Assembly: GCA_021234155.1 (NCBI GenBank) | Contig: JAJEKV010000046.1 | Coordinates: forward strand, 7,755,012-7,819,011 | Source: Isoetes taiwanensis | Taxonomy: Eukaryota > Streptophyta > Lycopodiopsida > Isoetales > Isoetaceae | Direction of reading: 5' to 3' | Length of the DNA: 64,000 nucleotides | Shown: positions 10,715 through 22,168 of the stretch, piece by piece | Layout: the number at the start of each line of letters is the position of its first letter | How positions within the stretch are numbered: position 1 is the stretch's first letter | The notes under the pieces: model-generated | The model's database searches: none | Told to the model about the DNA's origin: nothing | Seen by the model: the letters and a program-made list of their open reading frames with translations, nothing else | Translations under genes and position numbers: made by a program

Positions 10715-13139
10715 GCTTAAGCACTGCAGTGATGACCAGGGCAGTTCGGCAAAGAAAAAAAGGTTCTTTCAGAGTGCTGAACATTTTCTTATAATGCAAG
10801 TGAATTAGGTGCCACCACAATTAAAAACCTGTTATACTGCCAGTAAGCTTTCCTCTAATTCAATGCTATAATTTTATGGTTTTATTTTCTTGCTTGATTT
10901 GCTTATGTAAAAAAACTTCTGATGACCAGCCTTGCAAGGGAGAACAATTTTGCCCATTGGAGATGTTCAAGGTGAGTCCCATGTGCCAAGAGACCATTTT
11001 TCGGGAAATAAAGCGAAATTGATTTCATTAGTTAGCCCATTATTCTGCCATAAAAACTCGTGATAAAGGAAATTTGCCATAAATATGTTTCATCCGAACA
11101 AACACCCTGGACTTCCAAGCATTGCTTGCCATAAGTGAGGCTGTATTAGCACATAAATTGATGGATGTATTAGCACATAAATTTTTTCTATAATGCATCC
11201 ACTTAGATCTATCTCATTGGAATCCTTTCCCGTAATGCATCCACTTAGATCTATCTCATTGGAATCCTTTCCCGCTTAGGCATATGTCTTCAGGATGTTA
11301 ATTGAATCCTGTGGGTCACATTGGTGAAGTGAGTTTCATATCCCTCTATGCCATTCTTTATGTGATGCGAGGTATCAAATTTTAAAATTCTTGTAGGTGG
11401 CAGATGATTTTAAAAACAAAATGCTATGCAGTTACATTTTTCGTCGATTTATTCCAACCCTGATTGTATATCAGAGCAATTTATGTATTGATTAGTTGAG
11501 AATATTAGCTTTTCTAGCTTAGATCTATGGTTGCTGGTCTTAGCTGAGATAAAGGTCTGGCTTTTATGATTGCTTTGCAGGCTGTGGGGGGCCATGCCCA
11601 AACTGGCGATTATCTGATTGAGGTCTCACGCAATAGAATAAGAACGAATTCTCTTTCTCATTTCATTTTCACAATCGGCACTTAACACATATGGAGCAGT
11701 GTCTAGTATGTCTTTCTCTGTGCTTTCATAAATACTATCGTAATCTGCAATGGGTTACCATTGTTTCTTTTGTGATCTTCTTGCTTGAAGATGTGTTGAT
11801 GTTTGAGGGAATAAATGCCTTAACTTAAACGTGAACATGGTATTTGTTTTGCTTTGTCTAACCCATGTAATTTATAATTCAGGATTGTTGCAGTTTAAAA
11901 TTACAAAGTGATCTCTTCAAGGATTCAGAGGAGTATGTTGCTTCCTAGATTTTGTATGCTTTACAAGGATGTGGTTATTCGAAAAGAACATTGTAGAGAT
12001 TGATGTCAATCATCCAGTAATGCATCTTGGAGCTTCAAGGGTGGAACACAGAAACGGTAACTTCCACTTAAACTTTTATTGAGATTTCTCAAGCACGAAT
12101 ATGTGATTGTCTCACTGATTTTCATTGCCTTTCCCTGCTTGCTTATGTAGGGGCATATCCTGGTGCATATGGTACTAGAAGATTCAAATTTGTCTATCTT
12201 TTATGTTGCAAGTTAAGTTCCAAGTCGCAAAAGACGATTTCAAGTTGAGAAGCTTGGACAATTTTATTTTATTTTATTTTATTTTTTAATATTTGGCCAT
12301 CCAGTTTTGTTTCACATAAAGTTTTTGAGCATCTTCTCCAAAGCACATTGGTGCTTTGGATTTCTATGTTATTTTGGAACCTCGATGCTAATCCATGAAT
12401 CAGGGAGCTGATGCTATTTTGTGAATCAGGGAGCTGCTGCATTTTAAGGTAATTTGGTTTGCCCTTGAACTGATTCTACTTTTGACATGGAGTGAAATAC
12501 ATGATATTCATATGTGTCATAAAAATACCTCATTCATGGTTCTTAGTGGAAAGATGTATGCCCGAAAACCTTCACTTTTTATTATTCATATAACTATAAC
12601 TGGGTACGATCCAAGAAACATGACTTGGGCTTATAAAAATAACAGTTGAACATGGGTGTTACAGTGACTCTTCTGTTGAGGATGTGCAAGTAGTCTTGAT
12701 ATGGTGCTGCTCATATTGTAAATTCTAGTGAACTTGCTTTCAAACTTGCAGCTTTGTATGCATTTCGCGAGCCTTCATTCCTTCTACTAAAAAATGCCAT
12801 ATTTTTGTGGAAGTGCAAAAACTGTAATACTGGACCAATAATGCTTATACAAATAATATGAATTTCAATGCAATGTTATTGGTGATATTAACAAGTAGAT
12901 ACCCATCTACTTGATTATGTGTATGATCTGAACCTTAGTCCATTTTTTACTGCAAGCTTAATACTGCTGTGCCTATTTTTAGGTCTGCTTATTCCCTGTA
13001 ACCATAACCAGGATGTAATGACATGGTTGTCAATTGCAGTGTGACTATAAAGGGGCATTATCATAATGTTGACTTATGTCTGTGTTTTACAGTCACGAAA
13101 CTATTCCTTCAAGTGATACTTCTATCTCGTCTCTTTATT
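10715..13139. other. No recognisable gene; AT-rich sequence
   Basis: About 2.4 kb with no long open frame. A few short stretches look exon-like by splice motifs (for example 11581-11622, bounded by TTTGCAG and GT), but I cannot assign them. A short direct repeat of about 50 bp occurs at 11184-11275, and a TTTTA microsatellite at about 12262-12292. Confidence 0.5.
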
Positions 13140-13760
13140 CTACATATTGAGGAGCTTAGAACTTATTATTGCCAGATATGGAAGCAAATCATAGGCATTC
13201 CCATGGGCTTTTCCTGCAGCCCAGCTTGGTGCAACCTCCTCTTAGCTTGATATGAACTAAGATTCCTTTTGAAATTAGCAAATGCTGGAAAAATTGCAGA
13301 TATTTACAGGTTCCAATATGTAGCCAAGTGCATTGGTGATTTGAATGTCATCAATGGAGGCAACCTGAAGGAATTTTTTGCAAAGGACGACATTACCATA
13401 TATAACATGGAGTTTTTGGGAATCAAGGATGAAACAAAGTGCAATGAAAATTCAGGGGTATATCGATATAAGAGTAACTTCCTCCATGTATCAGGGGTAT
13501 ATTGACTGGGACGGTATTTTCAGCATATCTAGATATGACAAAAGAATAAAATTACCATTCAAAGTTCAAAAGTATATTAAAGCAGCTAGTTAGGGGCTAT
13601 ATGCTCCAGCCTCAAGAGTTATCATATCACAAGTGCTGCTGTATGTGTATATGCACTCGGATGCTTTGAAGCAGCCAAGGATATTCGGAGCAGCCAAGGA
13701 TATTGCGGTGACTCATAGACATATTTTGTAGCAATGGATTTGCAAAAAAAGACAATGATG
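13140..13760 (+). pseudogene. Penelope-like reverse transcriptase remnant
   Basis: One frame (13143-13505) reads IGIPMGFSCSPAWCN, then, after a TGA at about 13250, YELRFLLKL. It continues FQYVAKCIGDLNVIN, EFFAKDDITIYNMEFLGI and so on. A further frame at 13590-13730 gives APASRVIISQVLLYVYMHSD. IPMG...SP...N...YE plus a xIDDLxxIN box is the arrangement of RT motifs B-C in Penelope-like elements and their relatives. Here the expected IDD is IGD, so a catalytic Asp is lost. With the stop and frameshifts it is dead. Assignment to Penelope-like rather than another RT with this motif is tentative. No GIY-YIG domain was seen. Confidence 0.5.
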
Positions 13761-14380
13761 CCTTTGCTATAAATGGACCTATTTCCATGGGTATACTACA
13801 ATTTCCAAGACAGATTCCCTAAAACTATGATTTATGACACTACATGAGTACAACAATATAGGATGGGTAGGGCCTTCCAGTACAATAAGGTCCTACTCTC
13901 CTTGTTATCAAATTGAATGAACTCCACATGGCCCAGTCCTACAGCAAGAGGCAAAGGATGATTATACGAGGGCATGAGAGCTGTGTACTTTGGCCTTGCA
14001 TTACATGACTCAATGGTAATGATATGAAAATACCAAGGAAAAGTGGAATACTACAATATAAAATCCTATTGTTTAAATTTGGTTTTTCCGAGGTCCCGAA
14101 AAGTTTTTGGATTTTTTACTTGGTTTATTTTTCTAAGGTTTTGGGGTTTTCTGGTGCCGGAATAAATTTCCGGTATTCCCAAAATCGGGAGAAATTATTT
14201 CGTATGATATTTGTTTTTTTTTTCCAGTTCTCCTTATCCGATTGCAACTGGAACCACGCCACGATTGCAGGGCTCAAGATTTTTCGGCATGCAGGATCAA
14301 CAAAGTTTTGTCTGATATTTATCCTCTCTCAGGTTTCGTCCGGACCATTTTAGATCAATTGCAAATCTAGAGGTGCCGAT
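13761..14380. other. No recognisable gene
   Basis: AT-rich. A T-rich stretch with short palindromic pieces (near 14085-14190) precedes an AAACCCTAA-like motif at about 14385, as found in plant 5' UTRs, but no promoter can be defined. Confidence 0.4.
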
Positions 14381-14889
14381 TCTGAAACCCTAACGCAACA
14401 TCTTTGTGTTCTGTGTCTCTGAACAGGGTTCATGCTTGGCAACTGACGCTTATGTAACTTTTGTATTCCGGCTTGCAAATGCTTATGTAAGTATTGCGAT
14501 CCACGACACAAAGAAGGTGAATTTAGGGTTTCGTATTGGAGCACGGGCTTATTGTGTTCCTTTAGCGCATCGATCTCAACGTTATAGCTTGCCTGCATGC
14601 ATGTTGCTTCTTCATAAGTTTACAAAGATTGATCTTCACGCTGATTGGTTACACAAGGTTTAAGATTAAGCTGGTTTTACTTTCTGTTTTGCAGATCATT
14701 ACAAGCTGCTTCCATTTTTGAAGCTTGGCCACATAGCAAGAAATCATTTTGTTAGTTTCGTGGACTGAGTTTATTGATATATTTATGGAAGCACAACGAA
14801 CCAAGAAAGGTTTGTCTGCTCCTCAGCTTCGAGTTTTATTGATTCATCTGTTGAAGATTTTGTGTCCCATGTATTTATATTCACAGGTT

Positions 14890-15367
14890 AAACATGGGTC
14901 TTTATTCAGAATTTGCTCACAAGCATGGAGGTATGCTACAACCTCTGTATTTCAGGTAGATTCATTTTCGTATTTGTTGTAAGAAGTCGTTGTAATATAG
15001 AACTAAGCCAGTCGGAGTGTTTTCCAATTCTCTTACGCCATATAATCATGTTAAAGCGTGATAGAGGTGCTGGCAGTGAGCAAACTACAACGGTATGTTT
15101 TAATTTTTACATTTTCTTGGGTTTATCATTGTGTCTGAAGCACCAAATGAGGTTTAAATAGGCATTCAGAGCCCATTTCAGTGGATTTGGAGTGCTCCGA
15201 TTTCGTTTTTGGTCTTCACTTGCATTTCCTTCCAAGTAATGTGGTTTTAGTTGTGTAGTTTTACTTCATTTGGTAGTTGATTTTCTACCTTGGCTTTTAT
15301 CTATCTGTTTATCTAGGTTTTGATGTCATAGGCATCATGGAGACTTTATGCCAAAACTAATTTGTGC
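14890..15367 (+). repeat. 478-bp tandem duplication, copy 1
   Basis: Begins AAACATGGGTCTTTATTC and is repeated immediately at 15368 with only a few substitutions (for example AAGCATGG versus ACGCATGG, and TTACGCC versus TTATGCC). It contains one exon-like frame. Confidence 0.95.
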
Positions 15368-15845
15368 AAACATGGGTCTTTATTCAGAATTTGCTCACAC
15401 GCATGGAGGTATGCTACAACCTCTGTATTTCAGGTAGATTCATTTTCGTATTTGTTGTAAGAAGTCGTTGTAATATAGAACTAAGCCAGTCGGAGTGTTT
15501 TCCAATTCTCTTATGCCATATAATCATGTTAAAGCGTGATAGAGGTGCTGGCAGTGAGCAAACTACAACGGTATGTTTTAATTTTTACATTTTCTTGGGT
15601 TTATCATTGTGTCTGAAGCACCAAATGAGGTTTAAATAGGCATTCAGAGCCCATTTCAGTGGATTTGGAGTGCTCCGATTTCGTTTTTGGTCTTCACTTG
15701 CATTTCCTTCCAAGTAATGTGGTTTTAGTTGTGTAGTTTTACTTCATTTGGTAGTTGATTTTCTACCTTGGCTTTTATCTATCTGTTTATCTAGGTTTTG
15801 ATGTCATAGGCATCATGGAGACTTTATGCCAAAACTAATTTGTGC
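15368..15845 (+). repeat. 478-bp tandem duplication, copy 2
   Basis: Second, head-to-tail copy of 14890-15367. The near identity implies a recent event. Confidence 0.95.
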
Positions 15846-16000
15846 AGGACATTTGTTCTCCAGCAGTTGGAAATCTCAACAACTCTAAGAGTTTCCAAGG
15901 ATGTTATTCTCATGTTTGCGGACATTATGGTTCGGGCAGCTAGCTGCCTCCAAGAATTACCTACTCAAGGTAGAATTTCCGATTTCAGGTAATGCTCAAT

Positions 16001-17731
16001 ATAGAAGTGTGGTTCTATTATTGATTGTTTTGATCATATCTAAAAGTTCAGTTCTTTACTTCCATTTTCAGTAGCTTCTATTTTGTTGTGCAATATTCAT
16101 GCCAATATAACATGGAAGGTATAGGTCCTTATTTCTATTTCTATAATTTTGACAATTCTTTGCATTACCATCTGGCCTATAACCTGGATTATGTATCAAA
16201 CATTTGCTCTTTGTTGTGGGCCTTTGTTAGAAAGGGGCTAGATGTGTAAAACTGAAAGCAGTTAAGTGCTTAAAACTCAATTTCTTTATCTCTTTAGATG
16301 GTCTAACTATTCCTTTAACACATTGATGTACTCTGTAGATACTACTCTTCATTGGGTTCTATTGGATCTGATGCGTGCATTGTATCTCTCAGTAGTAGTT
16401 GTCATAGTAGTTGTCAGGTATGCTTTATACTTAGAAAGAATGAGTAAATTTTCTTCACAACTGTAGTCAACCTGGCTTGGCTTACCAATTTAGCTTTTAG
16501 CAATGGTACTGATTTGATTAGCCAGCTAGCTGATTCACAGCTTGACTATTTAGCAATGAAAATTCAGGCTTCACTGGCCAATTTCGCCGATTCACAGGTT
16601 AAAAAATTTAACAATGAAAATCCTATGCAATGTGTATCGTACGTGGTTTAGCAATCTCTCGCCAACAACTGATATTTTGCTTAGATTCATGGTGACTTTC
16701 CCTTCCAGATTTTAAAGATACTTTCAAGCTTCTTATCTTTGCATGTGTGGTTGCAGCTAAGGAGTCTCTTTAGTGAATCGCACATGGTTGCAGCCTGAGT
16801 CTCTTTTGGAGGCTCTTCCAATTGAGTGCTTTCAGAAAAAGTTTGTTTTGAAGCAGTAAGGGTTGGTGAAAAGTGAGCAAAGTATGCAATCATGAGCTAC
16901 CTAAATTCAATAGGTTGTTGAGTGGTTGCTACATGTCGAAATCATGAACAACACGTATCTTGGCAGAGAATAGGATGATTTTCCATAGGTTTTAGTATCC
17001 ACAAAATGCGAGAAGGCTCAATTTTTTATGTTTACAGCACATGTTTAAACCAGTAATATAGCTATTGATGGTCACTTGATGTTTTGATGAGATTTAAGGC
17101 ATGCAAGTGACATGAATCTGACGTGAAGGGGCCAAAATAGAGCCCTCTCTACCATTATAATGAAATGGCATGAGCCTACTATTTTGCGGCAAACAAATTG
17201 TCATCGCTAATGTGGTTTGCCAGTTTGTTTTACAGCAAAATAATAACGAGGCGAGACAATCTGTTTTTTCATGAAACAACGAGCTCATATCTGTCTCCAA
17301 TTACTAAATTCCTTAATATTGAAGAGAATACAAACATGAATTGCTAGGGCTTTTAAATGTAATGTATTTGTTGAGTAGATTAGAAATATTGTACTAAAAA
17401 GGAAGAGCATTTTTTGTATTGAAAAAAGGTTTTAAGTCGAAGAAAGTCAAAATTGTCATTATATCTATCTATTTAGAACATAGATCGTAGATCATGGCCT
17501 ATGACATTCTTTTGATATCCCTTAACATGCTTATGGGTATATCTCAGGTCTTAGTGGTCATATGGCGCCAGACAGAGGCAAATGATTTGAACGAAAACAA
17601 ATGATGTTTGGACTTAGAAAATTTAAATCCGATCTCTTTTGGATGTTGGTCGGAAGAATCCCATCATATCTTAACTTCATAGTGCATTAAGTGGACATAT
17701 TGTATCTCTTTACATGGTATCTCTTTATAGT
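16001..17731. other. No recognisable gene
   Basis: AT-rich intergenic DNA. All open frames are under 70 codons with no motif, and no element boundary is evident. Confidence 0.5.
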
Positions 17732-18009
17732 TGGAGGTACTTCATTACAAATGGTGTTGTCTTAGTGCTATAAGAAAGGAATTAGTGATAAGGAAGGGTT
17801 TGGGTGGATTCCAAGTTCGGTTTTCATATATAGTTCGTTTAATTTTCTCCACATGAGATTTCAATATAGCTGGAGGTACTTCATTACAAATGGTGTTGTC
17901 TTAGTGCTATAAGGAAGGAATTAGTGATAAGGAAGGGTTTGGGTGGATTCCAAGTTCGATTTTCTTATATAGTTCGTTTAATTTTCTCCACGTGAGATTT
18001 CAATATAAA
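17732..18009 (+). repeat. Two tandem 139-bp units
   Basis: Units 17732-17870 and 17871-18009 start TGGAGGTACTTCATTAC and are nearly identical. They are non-coding and may lie within a Helitron-like element that ends at 19191. Confidence 0.9.
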
Positions 18010-19163
18010 AACACAACGGCACATACCTATGCAAATGTTAGAAAATGTATGACTATGTGGATTAAACAAATTGTAACAATCACAAATACTTGAAATTTCA
18101 CAATTTGGTTGGCTAACATATATTCCATGTTGTTTTTTGAGTTCTATCTCATTGCAATGACATCACACATCTTTGTTTTCTAGAACAACATGCTTGGTGT
18201 TGTTGGACGCCCATGTTCAGCAACCCTACCAATTACTTTTTTTGTAATAATAAAGATTCTGTGCAAATTGTGGAAAAAATGTAGTCGTATACATCTGCCA
18301 CCTTTTCCATTTGTGAATCGTTACATGCTCTAACATCATTGCTAAAGTCGGCCTAATGGGCGAGCAAAAAAATCAGTCTTACAACCAAATGCAGTCTAAT
18401 AAGTGATGTTGTGGTATATAATCATTTGATCTGACGTAACTATAAAATGCTTTCTTTTGCAAGAATAGTTGGACAATTGCATCAATATGTGTATGCTATT
18501 AGCTCCTTCTTGATCACATAATGTCCATTTCAATATTCCTATCCCAACGGCATTAACAATTTCATCAGCTAAGATTATTAGCTCAACAACAAATTCTTAT
18601 AGTGTATCGTAATAATTTCATTCCAATTAATTTCTTTCCCTCTCAAAGCATTGACAATACCAACCACTCCAAGACCATAGTCCTTTATAATATACAGGCA
18701 TCTTCTTCGAAACATGAGACTTCAACTACGACCATAAGGGATCGCACAATTCTAGATGCCACTACATACACTTATAACTATACTTCTGCTATTTACAATG
18801 TGGATAACCTTCATGTTATTTATATATGACCTTGCCAAATCTCACACATTCTCAGGCTAACATCCTAAATAATACCTACCACTTTCCACGCCTAATGCAC
18901 ATTATCCCAACAATATAGATTACATTGCTCTTTAAACTGTCGTTGGAGCCCACTTATCATTGTGCTCATCATTTCCCTTCGTATGTAGCAATTACCACCA
19001 TCTGTGAAACAATATGAGTATTACCCCCATACTTATAGATTCTTTTCAAAATGACCAATCATACAGTACCTTATACGTAGTCCAACAAAATACCACATAC
19101 ACAAAATTAATGAATTACCCTTCTACCCAACCATCACACAACGATCTCTTCAAATGTTGAAAA
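18010..19163. other. AT-rich non-coding stretch, possible Helitron body
   Basis: Pyrimidine-rich and G-poor from about 18500, with no gene. It lies directly upstream of the Helitron-like terminus at 19164-19191 and could be the body of a non-autonomous Helitron. The 5' TC end was not located. Confidence 0.35.
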
Positions 19164-19191
19164 GCCCGGCAACGCCGGGCACCATAACTAG
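19164..19191 (+). mobile_element. Helitron-like 3' terminus
   Basis: GCCCGGC (19164-19170), loop AAC and GCCGGGC (19174-19180) form a perfect 7-bp GC hairpin in AT-rich DNA. Eight bases on comes CTAG (19188-19191), followed by T. A short GC hairpin about 10 nt before a terminal CTRR, with insertion before a T, is the signature of plant Helitron 3' ends. No Rep/helicase ORF is nearby, so the element would be non-autonomous. Confidence 0.6.
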
Positions 19192-19630
19192 TAAGGTTTA
19201 ATACGGGAATTTGTGTGCAAAGGCAATGGTAGATAGTGGGAAATGTGGATGTCTTATATAAACTAAGTTGGGTGCACAAATAAGTTCCCTTACAATGGTA
19301 CTTCCAAATAAAAGTAAATGTGTGTTGCTTGGTAAACCATATATGCTGGAATTAAAATTCATTTTTCTAACTACTGTGATTTAGGGTTAGAAACAAAAAT
19401 GTCTCCAGGAAGAGGCAAATATGATTAGGTATGAAGAGAAAAAAACTGCGGCTGAGAATGTAAGCGGGTTCCCAATATGGATCTAAAACCATTTGGCCGT
19501 GTAGAATGGTAGCAAGGGCAGGCACTGGGCGGGTCTTTATGGAGCCTTTGAATCGATGTGGCAAACACGAGAAGCTTCCTGATTTCGCTCAGTTTTTGGC
19601 TCCTTGAATTCTTGTTTCTAAGCAGAAGCT

Positions 19631-19981
19631 ATGGTTCGAAAGAAAGGAGATCTGAATCTGGCTACAAAAAGAAGAATGGCTGAGGAAAAGGCCAAGGAGA
19701 CAAAGGAGCATAAGTTTGTTTCCTTTCATAAAATCGTGGCCCCTTTGTGTGGAAATGTGGATCCTGATAAGGCAGGCAAGGCAGGGAACTATTTGGGCAA
19801 TGAGGAGCAAGCTGTGGAACTTGCTTCTACTACACATGAGATTTTTACACATGAGATGGTCAAGAATCTTGAATACACTGAGGATACTAAAAATAGAGAA
19901 CTGAATTGCAATAACATGACTCATGCCAAAGATTCAACTGCTGCTACACAGGAAATCAGCACACATCGAGCTCATCAGGTC
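19631..19981 (+). CDS. Hypothetical Lys-rich ORF (117 codons)
   Basis: ATG-initiated frame starting MVRKKGDLNLATKRRMAEEK, with a basic N-terminal stretch and a polar, Thr/Glu/His-rich rest. CAG|GT near 19978-19980 could be a splice donor, making this a first exon. I do not recognise a family. It could be ORF1 or leader sequence of the LINE downstream, or chance. The open length is notable in AT-rich DNA. Confidence 0.25.
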
Positions 19982-19984
19982 TAA

Positions 19985-21732
19985 TCTATACAAATTATTT
20001 ATGCTTATGCAACTCTTCTTCTGAAAAAGCAATGCGGCTAAACTATGCGTTGATATCAATTCTAGTTAATGTTAAGGTGTAGATCTATTGATAGAACTCT
20101 TCAATCCATGTGCTTCACAAAGTTATGATGTAGATCTAATTATTCTTGGTAACGTGAGGGATGGAAACATGATAGAGGGATTTGCTTCGGCTAATCTTGT
20201 GGCAACATACAAACATGATGTCTTTAATTTGGGTTTTTAGTATGTTCAGAGAATATTTTATAAGGAGGTGACATTCAAGATAACATTTGGGTAATAATTT
20301 CATGATGGATCCGTTTGGAGTTACGGATAATTCTGCTCATGTAGATACAAGACTGCCATAAGCCAAAAGGGGATAAGAGAGTACTAAAACGATATGCCAA
20401 AAGAAGTTAGAATTAATTCCTTTAACTGGATTCTTCCAAAATGCATAGATCTAACCATTTATGAGTTGGTTATGTAGACTGAGAAATAGAATACATTATT
20501 TAAACCAGTTAAAATAAGAAATATTCCTGTGAGCAGTAAATTGGCTTCTAGATTATACTATTAGCCTTTTCGTAAATGAAGTAAGAGGCAACCACATAAT
20601 GATAACAAGTATCTTACAAAATTGACAAACAATGGATATCCATGTATTATATTGCCAAGAAGGTGCACATGTGGCATTTTAATCTTTGAGCAGTTGGGAT
20701 GGATCGGTTTACGCAGGGTTGTAATATTTTTCTCTATTTTGATTATGTTAATAAGTAAGGTGGATAAGCCTAAGAAATCCACAGCTTACCTATTGATTGG
20801 CTATCCCATGGCTAACACTCACTTGGTTTCGTTGCAGGTAACCAGGTTTCTTACTCCTTGGCTTGTTTTCTGGTTTATAAAGAAAAACTGTGGAAGCTAA
20901 GCATGGTTCCATATACGTAAAACATGAAGATGTATACAAAATTCTTTCTGAATTACTGATTGTTAAACATTGACAAAGTATGTGGTAAGTTGATTCAAAC
21001 ATTGATTATTCTGTTGTCTTGTAAAATGGAATAAAATTAAGGAATTCTTTATCATCTCATATTGCGTCAATCAAGAAGGTAAAATTTGTAACCTGATTAA
21101 GTCCTAGATTATCATGCATATGTATCTAGGCCTGCCTATTGTACTTACATGGTCTTTGCAAAAGTTCATACGAGGTAGAAAATCTGTTTGAACAGGTCTA
21201 AAGTGTTTTTTTTTAATTAAAGACTGAATGACATAAGTGGACAAATTGAAGAGAAAAGCGCACACAAGGAAAGACAATGGGTATGCAGTGTTAAAGAATA
21301 GGGTATATTAAGATGGAGTTCCAAGGATAGCAAGTGGTTTGGGAAATATTTTGTGAACAATGCAAAGTAACTATGGCAATAGTTAAAGAAATAGAAAATA
21401 TTAAGAAACAAAAGGTGAATAACAGAGATGGGGATTTCGGGTTCCGGCTTAGCCTGACTTACGATAGGCTTGATAGATACGGGTAACTTGATGGATGCAA
21501 AACACAACACATGCTTGCCTGTGGTATAGATGGATGCATAATCATGAAACAGAGCTTTGGAGACGATCTGACTTATCTCTGATCTTCCCATTTTTTTTGA
21601 GGCAATACTTCACCATTTTCCCGGATTCTAGTCGCAAAGGAACGCCAACACAAGAGGCTACATGATGATGTTTTTTTCAAGGATTTAGAGGGATGTATGA
21701 TCTTTGTACCTGCGCTTGAATTTGGTAAAGAA
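19985..21732. other. No recognisable gene
   Basis: AT-rich sequence between the Lys-rich ORF and the LINE. The LINE's 5' boundary may lie inside it, since no promoter or TSD could be placed. Confidence 0.4.
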
Positions 21733-22168
21733 TAGGCAAGGAAAAAATACTTGAAATTTGCAGAAGAAGCCACTCTTCCAGGGCAAATTTGTTCTTATGA
21801 CTGTAAGAAGAAGTTATTTGAGATGTATTTCGAAGCAGATGGAGATAAAATGAAATTAAATTGGGGCCAAATAGAGAGATTTTTTGTGCCAAAAACAAAA
21901 GGCAGCGCATGCAAACCCCAAAAAATCTGAGAAGAACACTGAAATTCTTGGTGCAAGTCCTTCCAAAAGTAATGCAAACGACAAGAAGCTGCTGCCTATT
22001 AAAGATTTGGAGACAAATTTGGAAGAAGGATCAGATGAAGACAATATACCAATTGGTTCCCTCTTCACTCCAAAAGTTAAGACCATAGAATGACCTTCTT
22101 TTACTCCTTCCTTTATTGAATTTGAGAATAGAAGAGAGGTTTTTGATGCAAATGATTAGAGGTGTTTC

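Larger units (their letters stand above)
14381..16000 (+). pseudogene. Unrecognised gene-like tract, internally duplicated
   Basis: Several short frames with splice-like borders run in the + direction: 14784-14887, 14894-14955 (MGLYSEFAHKHGGMLQPLYF), 14987-15093 (ending RDRGAGSEQTTT before GTATGT) and 15848-15971 (FVLQQLEISTTLRVSKDVIL, then MFADIMVRAASCLQELPTQG). The last is helical and open, but I cannot name the family. The 478-bp tandem duplication copies the middle pieces. It could be a fragment of a real gene or a lineage-specific gene. No start or complete frame can be built. Confidence 0.25.

Noticed and set aside
15848-15971. Histone-fold protein (CENP-X/MHF-like) exon
   Set aside because: The helical segment only loosely resembles the fold, and no conserved residues could be matched.
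17732-18009. CRISPR array or satellite
   Set aside because: Only two direct copies of 139 bp without spacers; a simple tandem duplication.
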